A stretch of DNA of 64,000 nt, taken from contig NZ_QGMP01000001.1 of NCBI RefSeq assembly GCF_003259185.1, forward strand, positions 124,001-188,000, read 5' to 3'. A program made the translations under genes and the position numbers. The stretch's first letter is position 1. Each line of letters begins with the position of its first letter. The notes beneath the pieces are model-generated. The model saw only the letters and a program-made list of their open reading frames with translations. It had not been told where the DNA came from and made no database searches. Shown here one piece after another: positions 25,962-34,871 of this stretch. This stretch comes from Isoalcanivorax indicus (GTDB lineage: Bacteria; Pseudomonadota; Gammaproteobacteria; Pseudomonadales; Alcanivoracaceae).

Positions 25962-27747
25962 TCTGCTCAACGATACGACGACGCTGGTCTCGGATCTGGT
26001 CACGGAAACCGGTCTGCTGCCCGGTGAGGGCATCGACGATCATTACATCGTGATGCTGGATCCGGCGATCACGGATCTGCTCGGCGTGGCGGGGCTGGAT
26101 CAGGCCATTGCCACGGTGCTGGCCACGGTCGGCGGCGGTGAGGTGACACACGTTTACGAGCACGCCCTGACAGGCATGTCGGTGCGCCTGAGCAGCGTGC
26201 AGGCGGGGTTGCTGCGCGCGTTGCCCGGGGTGCTGCATGTGGAGCAGGACCAGGTGATTCAACTGGCAGCAACGCAGAACAATGCCACCTGGGGGCTGGA
26301 TCGCATCGACCAGCGCCACCTGCCGCTGGACGGTCGCTATACCTATCCGGATAGCGCGGGGGCGGGGGTCAATGTCTATATCCTCGATACCGGGCTGCGT
26401 GCCAGCCATGTCGAATTCGAAGGCCGCGTGATTCCCGGGCGCAACTTCGCCAGTCATGGCAGTGGCGGTTTCCTGGGCCTCATCGGCGGCGGAGGCAGCA
26501 CCGATCCGGCCAACACCAGCGACTGCAACGGTCATGGCACCCATGTGGCGGGCACCGCCGTGGGCACTGTGTACGGCGTGGCCAAATCGGCCAGCATCGC
26601 GCCCGTGCGGGTGCTGGATTGCGGCGGCAGCGGCGCCAATTCCGGCGTGATCGCCGGGGTCGACTGGGTGGCCGCCAACCACATCAAGCCTGCGGTGGCG
26701 AACATGTCCCTGGGTGGTGGTAACTCCACAGCGCTGGATGCCGCCGTGCGCAATGCGGTGGCCAGCGGGGTGACCTTTGTGGTGGCCGCGGGCAACAGCA
26801 ATGCCAACGCCTGCACCGGCTCACCGAACCGGGTGGCGGAGGCCATCACCGTGGGCTCCACCACCCGCACGGACGCGCGCTCGTCGTTCTCCAACTTCGG
26901 CAGTTGTGTAGACATCTTCGCCCCGGGCAGCGACATCACCGCCGCCTGGTTCCAGAACGACACCCAGTTGCGCACCATCAGCGGTACTTCCATGGCGGCG
27001 CCCCATGTGGCCGGGGTCGCGGCCCTTTATCTGGGCAAGCAGAGCAGCGCCAGCCCGATACAGGTCTTTGACGCCGTGCTGGGTGATGCCACGGTCGGTG
27101 TGCTCAGTAGCGTGGGCAACGGCTCCCCCAATCTGCTGGCCTGGGTCGACCCGGAAGATAACGGCAACGGGGTCGACCGTCCGCCCGTGGCGGCCTTTAC
27201 GGCGGACTGCAATGGTCTGACCTGCACCTTCGATGGCCGTGGCAGCACGGATGATGTGGCGGTGGCAGCCTGGGACTGGCAGTTTGGCGATGGCAACACG
27301 GCCAATGGTGAAACAGTGTCGCACACCTATGCCAGCTTCGGGGATTACACGGTCACCCTGACCGTGACCGACACGGCGAATCAGACGGCACAGCGAAGCG
27401 AGAATGTCAGCGTCAGCAGCGACGAGGCGCCTGTCTGCCCGGATTGCACGCGCTATACGGGTCAGTTGAACAACGGTCAGCAGGCGACCTTCCCGGGCAA
27501 CGGCTTCAGCTTTTCCGGTGGTCAGATCGAAGGCTTCCTGAGCAGCCCGGCGGGCAGCAGCTTCGATGTGTTCCTGGAGCGCCGCAGCTGCGTCCTGTTG
27601 TTCTCGTGCAGCTGGAGCAGCGTGGCCAGCGGCCAGGGCAGCGGCGCGCAGAAAACCCTGAATGCCAGCGTCGCCAGCGGCACCTATCGCTGGCGCGTGC
27701 GGGCCACCCAGGGCAGTGGCAGCTTTGAGTTGTTGACGAATCCCTGA
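25879..27747 (+). CDS. secreted S8 (subtilisin-like) serine peptidase with PKD domain
   Basis: This protease precursor has 622 residues from ATG 25879. A Sec signal (MAWRALVGAVGAAAMLSASPA) leads into an I9-like inhibitory propeptide (about 50-130). The peptidase S8 domain (about 135-410) has catalytic Asp170 in YILDTGLR, His219 in NGHGTHVAGT, oxyanion Asn306 in VVAAGNSN and Ser371 in ISGTSMAAPHVAG. A PKD domain (about 430-515: DWQFGDGNTANGETVSHTY) and a C-terminal beta-rich domain with two Cys follow. The ATG has only a weak GGGG upstream; see the GTG frame at 25800. Extracellular degradation of protein is the expected role. Confidence 0.93.
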   Translation: MAWRALVGAVGAAAMLSASPAHTSLLNNLLNDTTTLVSDLVTETGLLPGEGIDDHYIVMLDPAITDLLGVAGLDQAIATVLATVGGGEVTHVYEHALTGMSVRLSSVQAGLLRALPGVLHVEQDQVIQLAATQNNATWGLDRIDQRHLPLDGRYTYPDSAGAGVNVYILDTGLRASHVEFEGRVIPGRNFASHGSGGFLGLIGGGGSTDPANTSDCNGHGTHVAGTAVGTVYGVAKSASIAPVRVLDCGGSGANSGVIAGVDWVAANHIKPAVANMSLGGGNSTALDAAVRNAVASGVTFVVAAGNSNANACTGSPNRVAEAITVGSTTRTDARSSFSNFGSCVDIFAPGSDITAAWFQNDTQLRTISGTSMAAPHVAGVAALYLGKQSSASPIQVFDAVLGDATVGVLSSVGNGSPNLLAWVDPEDNGNGVDRPPVAAFTADCNGLTCTFDGRGSTDDVAVAAWDWQFGDGNTANGETVSHTYASFGDYTVTLTVTDTANQTAQRSENVSVSSDEAPVCPDCTRYTGQLNNGQQATFPGNGFSFSGGQIEGFLSSPAGSSFDVFLERRSCVLLFSCSWSSVASGQGSGAQKTLNASVASGTYRWRVRATQGSGSFELLTNP

Positions 27748-27790
27748 TGGTGAGAGCGATCCTCCTCACCGGGATAGGGAGGGGGATCGC

Positions 27791-28969
27791 TTACCCGCCA
27801 GCCATGGTGTGGCGATATTCATGTATTGCCTGCCAACCGATAACATTGATCCCGTTGCGCTGCATGTTCTGATCGCCGCCGTAGACCAGCCATGGAGGCA
27901 GGCTCTCGTCGCCTGCGACGCTACCCGCGCGCTGTGCTGCGCGCAGGTAATCGCGTGTCACCGTTGCGCCAGACTTTATCTCTACAGGTTGCAGACGCCC
28001 CATGGTCTCGAACAGCAGATCGGCTTCGAGGCCGTTGTTGTCGCGCCAGAAATAAAGCCCGCCATGTTCGCCATTGTTGTAACGTGCCTTGAGAAACTCG
28101 CTGACCATCAGCGTTTCGAAGAGGGCGCCTCTCAGGGGGTGAAGGGCCAGCGTCGCTTCATCGCGAATGCCGAGCAGCCAACTGGCCAGTCCCACATCGA
28201 CAAAGTAGAGCTTTGGTGTTTTGACCAGTCGCTTGCCAAAATTCCGGTGGTAGGGCGGCAGCAGGAAAATCAGATCACTGGCTTCCATGACTGACAGCCA
28301 GGCTTTGGCGGTGGGCTGGGCAATGCCCGCTTCGCCCGCCAGGGCATTGAGATTCAGCAGTTGTCCGGTGCGTCCGGCGCAGAGCCTGACGAAGCGCTGA
28401 AAGCTGGTCAGGTCACGCACTTTCAAGACCTGACGCACATCCCGCTCTACGTAGCTGGCGACATAACTGGCAAACCAGTCGGCGGGCCGCAGGTTGCTGG
28501 TGTGCAGCAGTGGATAACCGCCTCGCAACAAGGCTGCATCTGCGCTCATCGCCGCTCGTTGCGCATCTGGCAACTCCCCCAGGGTGAGCGGTAACAGCCG
28601 TGTCATGGCGACCCGCCCGGCCAGAGACTGGGTCACGCCCGCGGTCAGGTCGAATTGCTGTGAGCCGGTCAGCACAAAGCGGCCAGGCTGCCGGTCGGCA
28701 TCCACCAGGCCTTGCAACCAGGAGAAGAGGGCTGGCCAGCGTTGGGCTTCGTCAAAGATGGCGCCCTCATGGAAACGGGCCAGGAAACCCTTGGGGTCGT
28801 CCTCCGCAAACGCCCGCTCTTCCGGGTCCTCCAGACTGACGTACGGCTTTTCGGGAAAGAGATCTTTGACGAGCGTCGTTTTGCCGGACTGGCGAGGTCC
28901 CGTTACGGCAATGACCGGAAAGCCTGCAGCCAGTCGCAAGAGTGTAGAAGACAGGTCGCGCTCAAGCAT
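27791..28969 (-). CDS. AAA-like ATPase with DUF4143 C-terminal domain
   Basis: This 392-residue protein of the ATP-binding DUF4143 family has Walker A GPRQSGKTT at 24-32, a Walker B-like region (GAIFDEAQRWPAL) and sensor GSQQF, then the DUF4143 domain ending in a PD-(D/E)xK-like stretch (ETMGRLQPVEIKSG). Members are widespread and often mobile-looking, with roles unproven. The start at 28969 is chosen because the preceding 13 codons run through an inverted repeat that looks like a promoter/operator. It stands alone between the protease and the Ogt gene. Confidence 0.85.
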   Translation of the reverse strand: MLERDLSSTLLRLAAGFPVIAVTGPRQSGKTTLVKDLFPEKPYVSLEDPEERAFAEDDPKGFLARFHEGAIFDEAQRWPALFSWLQGLVDADRQPGRFVLTGSQQFDLTAGVTQSLAGRVAMTRLLPLTLGELPDAQRAAMSADAALLRGGYPLLHTSNLRPADWFASYVASYVERDVRQVLKVRDLTSFQRFVRLCAGRTGQLLNLNALAGEAGIAQPTAKAWLSVMEASDLIFLLPPYHRNFGKRLVKTPKLYFVDVGLASWLLGIRDEATLALHPLRGALFETLMVSEFLKARYNNGEHGGLYFWRDNNGLEADLLFETMGRLQPVEIKSGATVTRDYLRAAQRAGSVAGDESLPPWLVYGGDQNMQRNGINVIGWQAIHEYRHTMAGG

Positions 28970-28970
28970 A

Positions 28971-29005
28971 CATACAATCTCAAGTTTCAATTTTGAAATT
29001 GTATG
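28971..29005. promoter_or_regulatory. imperfect inverted repeat at the DUF4143 ATPase start
   Basis: CATACAAT (28971-28978) and ATTGTATG (28998-29005) are perfect 8-base arms around an AT-rich centre containing TTTCAATTTTGAAA, sharply more AT-rich than its surroundings. It directly abuts the ATPase start codon and could be an operator for autoregulation. Confidence 0.45.
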
Positions 29006-29047
29006 CATCTCGGCCGCACTTTGCCACCCTGCTGTCGGGATACTGCT

Positions 29048-29542
29048 TCAGGCTCTTGCTGCCGCCTCGTGCGCCAGCAGCCAGCGTTTGCGGGCCAGGC
29101 CGCCGGCGTAGCCGGTCAGGCTGCCGTCGCGGCCGATGACCCGGTGGCAGGGCACGACGATGGCCAGCGGATTGCGGCCGTTGGCGGCGCCCACCGCGCG
29201 TACCGCGCGGGGGTTGTCCAGCCGGGCGGCGATGTCGGCGTAGCTGGCGGTGGCGCCGAAGGGGATGTCGCACAAGCGGCGCCATACCTGTTGCTGGAAT
29301 GGCGTGCCGCTGGCGGCCAGGGGGAGCTCGAAGCGGGTGCGCTGCCCGGCGAAGTATTCTGCGAGTTGTTGCTGGCACAGACGGGTGTGCGCATTGGGTT
29401 GCGGTGCCGGAGATGCCGTGTCGTGGTCTGTGGCATCAAGGAAGGTGATGGCGGTCAGTCCGTCATCGCTGGCCTGGATGCGGATCAGGCCGAGAGACGC
29501 CGCGGCAGGCTGGTAATAATCGAAGGCCAGGGCAGTGCTCAT
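29048..29542 (-). CDS. ogt: methylated-DNA--protein-cysteine methyltransferase
   Basis: This is a 164-residue suicide repair protein removing alkyl groups from O6-alkylguanine. The active-site cysteine lies in [10 protein letters not shown] and is followed by [16 protein letters not shown]. The helix-turn-helix [20 protein letters not shown] precedes it, as usual. The start at 29542 overlaps the upstream gene's stop as ATGA, so it is translationally coupled to the Ada/AlkA fusion gene. It supplies the O6-methyltransferase function that the fusion lacks. Confidence 0.93.
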   Translation of the reverse strand: MSTALAFDYYQPAAASLGLIRIQASDDGLTAITFLDATDHDTASPAPQPNAHTRLCQQQLAEYFAGQRTRFELPLAASGTPFQQQVWRRLCDIPFGATASYADIAARLDNPRAVRAVGAANGRNPLAIVVPCHRVIGRDGSLTGYAGGLARKRWLLAHEAAARA

Positions 29543-30918
29543 ATCGGTTGGCTCCATAGCTGGAAAGTCAGATAGCTGCGCCAGGGTGCGGCGAGATCGG
29601 GATCGGTTTGCTTCGGGTCGGCGCTGCTCAGTAACGCAAGCGCCTTGCGGATACCCAGGTCGCCGGCCAGCCAGATGTCCGGGTGAGACGTGCCGCGCAG
29701 GGCCGCATAGTCGGCGGTCCAGGTGCCGATGCCCTTGAGGGCTGTCCAGGTTTGCGGGTCGTCGTCGGCCGCGTCGCTGGCGTGCCAGGCGGCGAATCGT
29801 CGCAACGTCTGGCGCCGGGCGTCGGGCATGCCCAGAAAGGCCAGATCGCTGTGGGCCATCTGTGCGGGCGTGGGGAAATAACGCAGGCCCTCGGCCTCGC
29901 CGTCGCCCAGCGTCTTCACCAGGGTGGTGACCAGCCGTTGTGCCGCCGCGACAGAGACCTGTTGGCCGAGAATGGCGCGCACGCCGGCCTCAAACGGTGA
30001 CCAGATGCCGGGCAAGCGCAGCCCGTTGATCAGGGGCAGGCCAGGCAATACCTCGCTCAGGTGCGCCTCGATCCGGGCGGTATCGGCATCCAGATCCAGC
30101 ATGCGGCGGATATGGCGCACCACGGGCGCCAGCAGGCTCAGGTCGTCGAGTTGCAGGCTGACCTCGAAGGCATGTTGTGCCGGGCGATGCCGGGCAGTGA
30201 AGCGCCCGCGTGCGGTGCCCCATTGCAGGGTGCGGCCATAACTGTCCTGGTCCAGCCATTCCAGACCCTCGATGCAGCGCCGGGCATGGAAATCATGCAG
30301 CACCTGCCAGGCGTAGGGCGGCCGGTATGCCAGCGTGAGGGTCAGCGCTGCGTCGGGATCGCCGGCTTTGCGGCGCACCGCGCGCGGCGGCAGGCCGATC
30401 TGCGCCTTGAAGGCGTCGTTGAAGCGACGCAGGCTGCGAAAGCCGCTGGCAAAGGCGACATCGGTGATCGGCAACTGACTCTGATGCAGCAACTGTTTGG
30501 CAAACAGGCATTGGCGATACAGGGCATAGGCCTTGGGCGAGACGCCAAGATGCTGATGAAACAGCTGGCGCAGATAACGTGGGCCGATGCCCAGGCGGTG
30601 GCACAGGTCGGTGATGGACCCCTGTTGCAGTGCGCCTTCGTCGATCAATCGCAGTGCCCGGCGCAGCGTGGTGTGGCTGCCATGCCAGGCCGGTGATTCC
30701 GGCGCGCAATCGGGGCGGCAGCGCAGGCAAGGGCGAAAACCGGCGTGCGCTGCGGCGGTGGCGCTGTCGAAATAGCGCACATTGCGTTCCAGCGGTGGCG
30801 TAGCCGGACACACCGGCCGACAGTAGATGCCGGTGCTGGTGACGGCGGTGACAAAGCAGCCGTCGAAGCGCGCGTCACGCGACAGGCGAGCCTGACGGCA
30901 GGTGGTGGCATCCAGCAT
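29539..30918 (-). CDS. Ada N-terminal/AraC/AlkA fusion: adaptive-response regulator and DNA-3-methyladenine glycosylase
   Basis: This 459-residue protein fuses three modules. First is the Ada metal-binding domain (residues 1-75) with cysteines in [18 protein letters not shown] and RPCLRCRPD, which accepts methyl from phosphotriesters. Next is an AraC HTH (about 80-180; [34 protein letters not shown]). The AlkA N-domain and HhH-GPD glycosylase (about 190-459) carry [17 protein letters not shown] and the catalytic Asp in [11 protein letters not shown]. It would sense methyl damage, activate the operon and excise alkylated purines. Start at ATG 30918 preceded by GGGAGC. Confidence 0.92.
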   Translation of the reverse strand: MLDATTCRQARLSRDARFDGCFVTAVTSTGIYCRPVCPATPPLERNVRYFDSATAAAHAGFRPCLRCRPDCAPESPAWHGSHTTLRRALRLIDEGALQQGSITDLCHRLGIGPRYLRQLFHQHLGVSPKAYALYRQCLFAKQLLHQSQLPITDVAFASGFRSLRRFNDAFKAQIGLPPRAVRRKAGDPDAALTLTLAYRPPYAWQVLHDFHARRCIEGLEWLDQDSYGRTLQWGTARGRFTARHRPAQHAFEVSLQLDDLSLLAPVVRHIRRMLDLDADTARIEAHLSEVLPGLPLINGLRLPGIWSPFEAGVRAILGQQVSVAAAQRLVTTLVKTLGDGEAEGLRYFPTPAQMAHSDLAFLGMPDARRQTLRRFAAWHASDAADDDPQTWTALKGIGTWTADYAALRGTSHPDIWLAGDLGIRKALALLSSADPKQTDPDLAAPWRSYLTFQLWSQPI

Positions 30919-31009
30919 CACATGCTCCCGATGAGTGATCGGATGCCAGTATAGCGTTGGGTCAGCGCAAGACTGGCCAGAAACGGCAGTCAAGCATGGG
31001 CCTGCCGGG

Positions 31010-32443
31010 TCAGGCGGTCACGATCTTCAGGGTGTTGGTGCCGCCGTGTGCCTTGTCGTAGTCGCCCTTGGTGATCAGGATGCGGTCGCCCGTCTCCACC
31101 AGCCCCCGATTGAGCAGCTCTGATACGGCCAGGCCGTTGATTTCGGCGTTGGGCACGGCGTCATTGTCGAAGGCGATGGTTTCCACGCCCCGGTAGATTG
31201 CCACGCGACGCTGGGTATGCGGGTGCGGGGTAAAGGCGAAGATCGGCATGCCGGTGCGCAGGCGAGACATGAGTTTCGGGGTGGCACCGGTTTCGGTCAT
31301 GGCGATGATGGCGCGCACGCCGCGCAAGTGATTGGCCACATACATGGCGGCCATGGCGATGGCTTCGTCGATGGCTTCCAGTGTGTCCGGCTGGCGCTGC
31401 TCCGGGGCGTGTTGCTGCCAGGAGCATTCGGCCCCGCGAATGATGCGGTGCATGGCCTGGACGGTGGCCACCGGGTACTCGCCCACAGCGGTCTCGCCGG
31501 ACAACATGACGGCGTCGGTCCCGTCCAGCACCGCGTTGGCCACATCCGATACTTCGGCGCGGGTGGGCTGCGGGCTGCTGATCATGGACTCCATCATCTG
31601 TGTGGCGGTAATCACGAAGCGGTCCAGCGCGCGGGCCCGGGCGATGATCTGCTTCTGCACCCCCACCAGGGCGGCGTCGCCGATTTCCACCGCCAGATCG
31701 CCACGGGCCACCATGACGCCATCCGAGGCGCGGATCAGATCGTCCAGCACCTGGGGGTCGGCCACCGCCTCGGCGCGCTCGATCTTGGCCACCATGCCGC
31801 CCTGGCCGCCCGCTTCCCGATACAGTCGACGGGCCAGCTCGACATCCTCGGCGTTGCGCGGGAACGACAAGGCGAGATAGTCCAGGTCCAGCTTTGCTGC
31901 CAGGAAGATGTCCTCGCGGTCCTTGGTGGTCAGTGCCGCCGCTGTCAGTCCGCCGCCCTTGCGGTTGATGCCCTTGTTGTTGGACAAGGTGCCACCGGTG
32001 ACGACATCGCAGCGTACGCGGCTGCCGTCGATGTCCAGCACGCGCAGTTCGATCAGCCCGTCATTGAGCAGCAGGGTGTCACCCGGACGGCAATCCCGGG
32101 CCAGATCCGGGTAGTCCACGCCGACCTGATGGATGTCACCGGCTTCCTTGTCCAGGGCGGTATCGAGCACGAAGGTGCTGCCGGTTTTCAGTTGCACCGG
32201 CCCGTCGCGAAAGCGGGCCACGCGGATTTTCGGGCCCTGGAGGTCGCCCAGCAGGGCCACGATACGCTGGGCGTCGCTGCTGGCCGCACGAATGCGTGCC
32301 GCCAGGGTTTCATGGTCTGCAGCACTGCCATGGGAGAAATTCAGCCGGAATACGTTAACGCCCGCGTCGATCAGCGCGCGCAGCATCTCGGGGGAGGAAG
32401 AGGCGGGGCCAACGGTGGCCACGATCTTGGTGCCTCGAAACAT
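31010..32443 (-). CDS. pyk: pyruvate kinase
   Basis: This is a 477-residue glycolytic enzyme converting phosphoenolpyruvate and ADP to pyruvate and ATP. Signatures include RLNFSHG near residue 33, LGDLQGPKIRV, the PROSITE pyruvate kinase motif region (MVAKIERAEAV) and ITATQMMESMISSPQPTRAE with DAVMLSGETAVGEYP. A C-terminal allosteric domain is present (about 355-477). The gene reads away from tRNA-Arg, with a 264-base upstream region carrying a plausible TACACT -10. Confidence 0.96.
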   Translation of the reverse strand: MFRGTKIVATVGPASSSPEMLRALIDAGVNVFRLNFSHGSAADHETLAARIRAASSDAQRIVALLGDLQGPKIRVARFRDGPVQLKTGSTFVLDTALDKEAGDIHQVGVDYPDLARDCRPGDTLLLNDGLIELRVLDIDGSRVRCDVVTGGTLSNNKGINRKGGGLTAAALTTKDREDIFLAAKLDLDYLALSFPRNAEDVELARRLYREAGGQGGMVAKIERAEAVADPQVLDDLIRASDGVMVARGDLAVEIGDAALVGVQKQIIARARALDRFVITATQMMESMISSPQPTRAEVSDVANAVLDGTDAVMLSGETAVGEYPVATVQAMHRIIRGAECSWQQHAPEQRQPDTLEAIDEAIAMAAMYVANHLRGVRAIIAMTETGATPKLMSRLRTGMPIFAFTPHPHTQRRVAIYRGVETIAFDNDAVPNAEINGLAVSELLNRGLVETGDRILITKGDYDKAHGGTNTLKIVTA

Positions 32444-32606
32444 GGCAGTGTCCTGTGCGTGTCGTCAGAGAACGCCAGTGTAGCGATTCACACGCGGGCC
32501 CGCATGGCTCACAAAAAGACACATTTCTTACATGGAGAGCGCCGCGCCTGCGGGGAATACTGGGGTCAGTCGATTTACTGTTGACTGCCTTATCGAAACA
32601 AGCTCA

Positions 32607-32636
32607 GGCGGCTCTCCTCGGAGCCGCCTTTTTTTT
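32607..32636 (+). terminator. orphan rho-independent terminator (no + strand gene upstream)
   Basis: GGCGGCTC TCCTCG GAGCCGCC forms an 8-pair stem with a 6-base loop, followed by eight T. No + strand coding sequence precedes it; the nearest upstream gene is pyk on the other strand. It therefore may end a small RNA transcribed from somewhere in 32444-32600. No confident promoter was found. Confidence 0.8.
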
Positions 32637-32663
32637 GCCCCGCTGATCGTGGCGCGCAGGGGG

Positions 32664-32703
32664 TAAAAGCAGAAAGGCCATCCCCGGTGAGGAGATGGCC
32701 TTT
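32664..32703 (-). terminator. rho-independent terminator downstream of tRNA-Arg
   Basis: On the minus strand AAAGGCCATC and GATGGCCTTT pair as a 10-bp stem around an 11-base loop, followed by CTGCTTTTA. It begins 7 bases past the tRNA CCA end. Confidence 0.7.
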
Positions 32704-32709
32704 CGTATC

Positions 32710-32786
32710 TGGTGCACCCGACTGGATTCGAACCAGTGACCCCTGCCTTCGGAGGGCAGTACTCTATCCAGCTGAGCTACGGGTGC
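32710..32786 (-). tRNA. tRNA-Arg (anticodon CCG)
   Basis: The 77-base cloverleaf includes an encoded CCA. Acceptor arms are GCACCCG and CGGGTGC, D-arm GCTC/GAGT, anticodon stem CTGCC/GGCAG with loop CTCCGAA (anticodon CCG), and T-arm ACTGG-TTCGAAT-CCAGT, with discriminator A. Confidence 0.97.
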
Positions 32787-33080
32787 GTGGTGGTGTTCCA
32801 CTCGGCGGGCGCTGGTGCCTGCTGAGTGTGTTGGCAGCGCGTTGCGCTGCACAGTACTCCCCGGCTTCGCCGGGCCCGGCCCCCGCGCTGCATCGCGGAG
32901 GCGCTGCGGCGGCGGAAGCTGTGCTTCCTTGAGTCCGCCTTCGCCCCGCTGAGCTACGGGTGCAAGGGCCGCACATGATAATGACTTGCCGGGCTGACGT
33001 CCACGGTGGGTGCTTGCCGTGGGTGGGAGCGCGGGCTAGGGTGAGCAGCGCGCCATGACACAGGATAAGGAGCAGACCCC
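32787..33080. other. hairpin-rich spacer containing a partial copy of the tRNA-Arg 5' end
   Basis: No gene is seen. Read on the minus strand, 32963-32948 is GCACCCGTAGCTCAGC, identical to the first 16 bases of the tRNA at 32786. The rest of the cloverleaf is missing; only an 8-base GAGTACTG match recurs about 90 bases further on. Between the fragment and the tRNA lie three tight hairpins: GCAGCGC-GTT-GCGCTGC (32834-32850), CCCGGC-TTC-GCCGGG (32860-32874) and GGAAGC-TGT-GCTTCC (32914-32928). The remainder up to 33080 is the 5' region of the SDR gene. Confidence 0.7.
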
Positions 33081-33854
33081 ATGAAGACCCCTACCGAACT
33101 GTTTGACCTGACCGGCCGTATAGCGCTGGTGACCGGCGCCAGCCGGGGCATTGGCGAGGCCATTGCGCGCACGCTGGCCAGCGCAGGCGCCCATGTGATC
33201 GTGTCCTCACGCAAGGCGGAGGCCTGCGAAACGGTGGTGGCGGCGATTCGTGAGGCCGGGGGGCAGGCCGAGGCGCTGGCCTGCCATATCGGTGAGATGG
33301 AGCAGATCCAGGCACTGTTTGCGGCGATCCGCGAGCGTCACGGGCGCCTGGATATCCTGGTCAACAATGCGGCGGCCAACCCCTATTTCGGTCATATCCT
33401 GGATACGGACCTCAGTGCATTCCAGAAAACGGTGGATGTGAATATCCGGGGATACTTCTTCATGTCGGTGGAAGCGGGCAAGCTGATGCGCGACCAGGGC
33501 CGTGGGGCCATCGTCAATGTGGCGTCGGTCAATGGGGTCATTCCGGGGCCGATGCAGGGCATCTACTCCATCACCAAGGCGGCGGTGATTTCCATGACCA
33601 AGGCATTTGCCCGCGAGTGCGGACAGACCGGCATCCGTGTCAACGCCTTGCTGCCCGGTGCCACGGATACGAAATTCGCCAGTGCGCTGGTCCAGAACGA
33701 GGCGATCCTCAAATCGCTGCTCACCCATGTGCCCATGAACCGGGTGGCCGATCCGGCGGAAATGGCGGGCGCCGTGTTGTACCTGGTCAGTGATGCCAGC
33801 AGCTATACTACCGGCACCTGCATGCAGGTGGATGGGGGCTACCTCACGGCCTGA
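33081..33854 (+). CDS. SDR-family oxidoreductase
   Basis: This is a 257-residue classical SDR with cofactor motif TGASRGIG (about residues 18-25), NNAAANPY in place of the usual NNAG, and catalytic Ser and Tyr-x-x-x-Lys in IYSITKAAV. The C-terminal VDGGYLTA is typical of FabG-like SDRs. AAGGAG lies 7 bases upstream. It is monocistronic here, with the response regulator starting 164 bases downstream. The substrate is not evident; a ketone or hydroxyacyl compound is likely. Confidence 0.88.
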   Translation: MKTPTELFDLTGRIALVTGASRGIGEAIARTLASAGAHVIVSSRKAEACETVVAAIREAGGQAEALACHIGEMEQIQALFAAIRERHGRLDILVNNAAANPYFGHILDTDLSAFQKTVDVNIRGYFFMSVEAGKLMRDQGRGAIVNVASVNGVIPGPMQGIYSITKAAVISMTKAFARECGQTGIRVNALLPGATDTKFASALVQNEAILKSLLTHVPMNRVADPAEMAGAVLYLVSDASSYTTGTCMQVDGGYLTA

Positions 33855-34018
33855 GGGCGTGGCTTTTACAAACTTTTCAGCACTTTGCCCGCGCTCTTGG
33901 CTACTTTATAGAGTATTCAAAACCAGCAGCGAATCTGATTTGCCGGTGCCAGTTTTTCGGGGGGCGCGCATCAGGTATTGCCGCGAATCATGACCCCCGT
34001 TGCATGGAGGAACGAGCA

Positions 34019-34714
34019 GTGCGTATTGCCTACCTTGAAGATGACACCGCCCAGGCTGACCTGGTCCAGCACATGCTGGCAGAGGCGGGGCATTCGTGCA
34101 TGCATTGCACCAACGGCCGTGAATTCATGGTGCAGATGCGCCGGGAAACCTTCGATCTGTTGCTGCTCGACTGGGAAGTGCCGGACATGAGCGGGCGTGA
34201 AGTGCTGAGCGAACTGCGCGCCAGCGGCAATGCGGTGCCGGTCCTGTTTGCCACCCAGCGGGATGACGAGGCCTCCATCGTGGGGGCCCTGTCCCAGGGG
34301 GCAGATGATTACATGGTCAAACCCGTGCGCCAGGCGGAGCTGCTGGCGCGGATTACGGCGCTGGGGCGTCGTGCCGGCGTGGGTGAGGTGGTCCAGCAGG
34401 CCGTTCAGGAAGTAGGGCCATGGCGCATTGATCGTGGCCGCCGCGTTATCACGCTGGATGGCGAACCCGCCAAGCTGACGGACAAGGACTTCGAACTGGC
34501 CAGCTATCTGTTCCAGAATATCGGCAAGCTGATGTCCCGGGCGCATTTGCTGGAGAAAGTCTGGGGCATCATGTCCGCCATCGAGTCGCGCACGGTAGAC
34601 GTGCATATCAGCCGTATTCGCCGCAGCCTGGAAATCCGGCCCGAGCGGGGTTACCGGATCAAGACCATCTATCAGCATGGCTATCGGCTGGAGCCCGTGG
34701 AAGCCGCCGACTAG
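34019..34714 (+). CDS. OmpR/PhoB-family response regulator
   Basis: This 231-residue regulator has a receiver domain (about 1-118) with acidic pair in YLEDDT, phospho-acceptor Asp in LLLLDWEVPDMSG and Lys in DYMVKPVR. A C-terminal winged helix (about 135-230) has VDVHISRIRRSLE and GYRIKTIYQHGYRL. I prefer GTG 34019 because GGAGG ends 8 bases before it; ATG 34004 would place that SD inside the gene. It precedes a CHASE2 histidine kinase by 157 bases and is its probable partner. Confidence 0.9.
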   Translation: MRIAYLEDDTAQADLVQHMLAEAGHSCMHCTNGREFMVQMRRETFDLLLLDWEVPDMSGREVLSELRASGNAVPVLFATQRDDEASIVGALSQGADDYMVKPVRQAELLARITALGRRAGVGEVVQQAVQEVGPWRIDRGRRVITLDGEPAKLTDKDFELASYLFQNIGKLMSRAHLLEKVWGIMSAIESRTVDVHISRIRRSLEIRPERGYRIKTIYQHGYRLEPVEAAD

Positions 34715-34871
34715 CTGGCCCGCCCGGGCCGGGCGGCCCGGTTTCCTTTGCTTCACGTCTACCAGATACGGCAAAGTATCTGCTCGTTGCCTTCGCCCGT
34801 GAGCCTTGCATGACCAACGTGCTGCCTGACCCTGTCGTAACGGCTGTACCCCGACCTGGCCGGAGGCGCGC

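Noticed and set aside
27755-27791. Hairpin AGCGATCC...GGATCGCT between the subtilase and the DUF4143 ATPase as a terminator
   Set aside because: The stem is convincing but the loop is long and no T-run follows on either strand, so I do not call it.
32537-32566. Promoter for the candidate small RNA (TTACAT and AATACT)
   Set aside because: Both hexamers are weak and several equally poor pairs exist in the same stretch; not enough to place a start.
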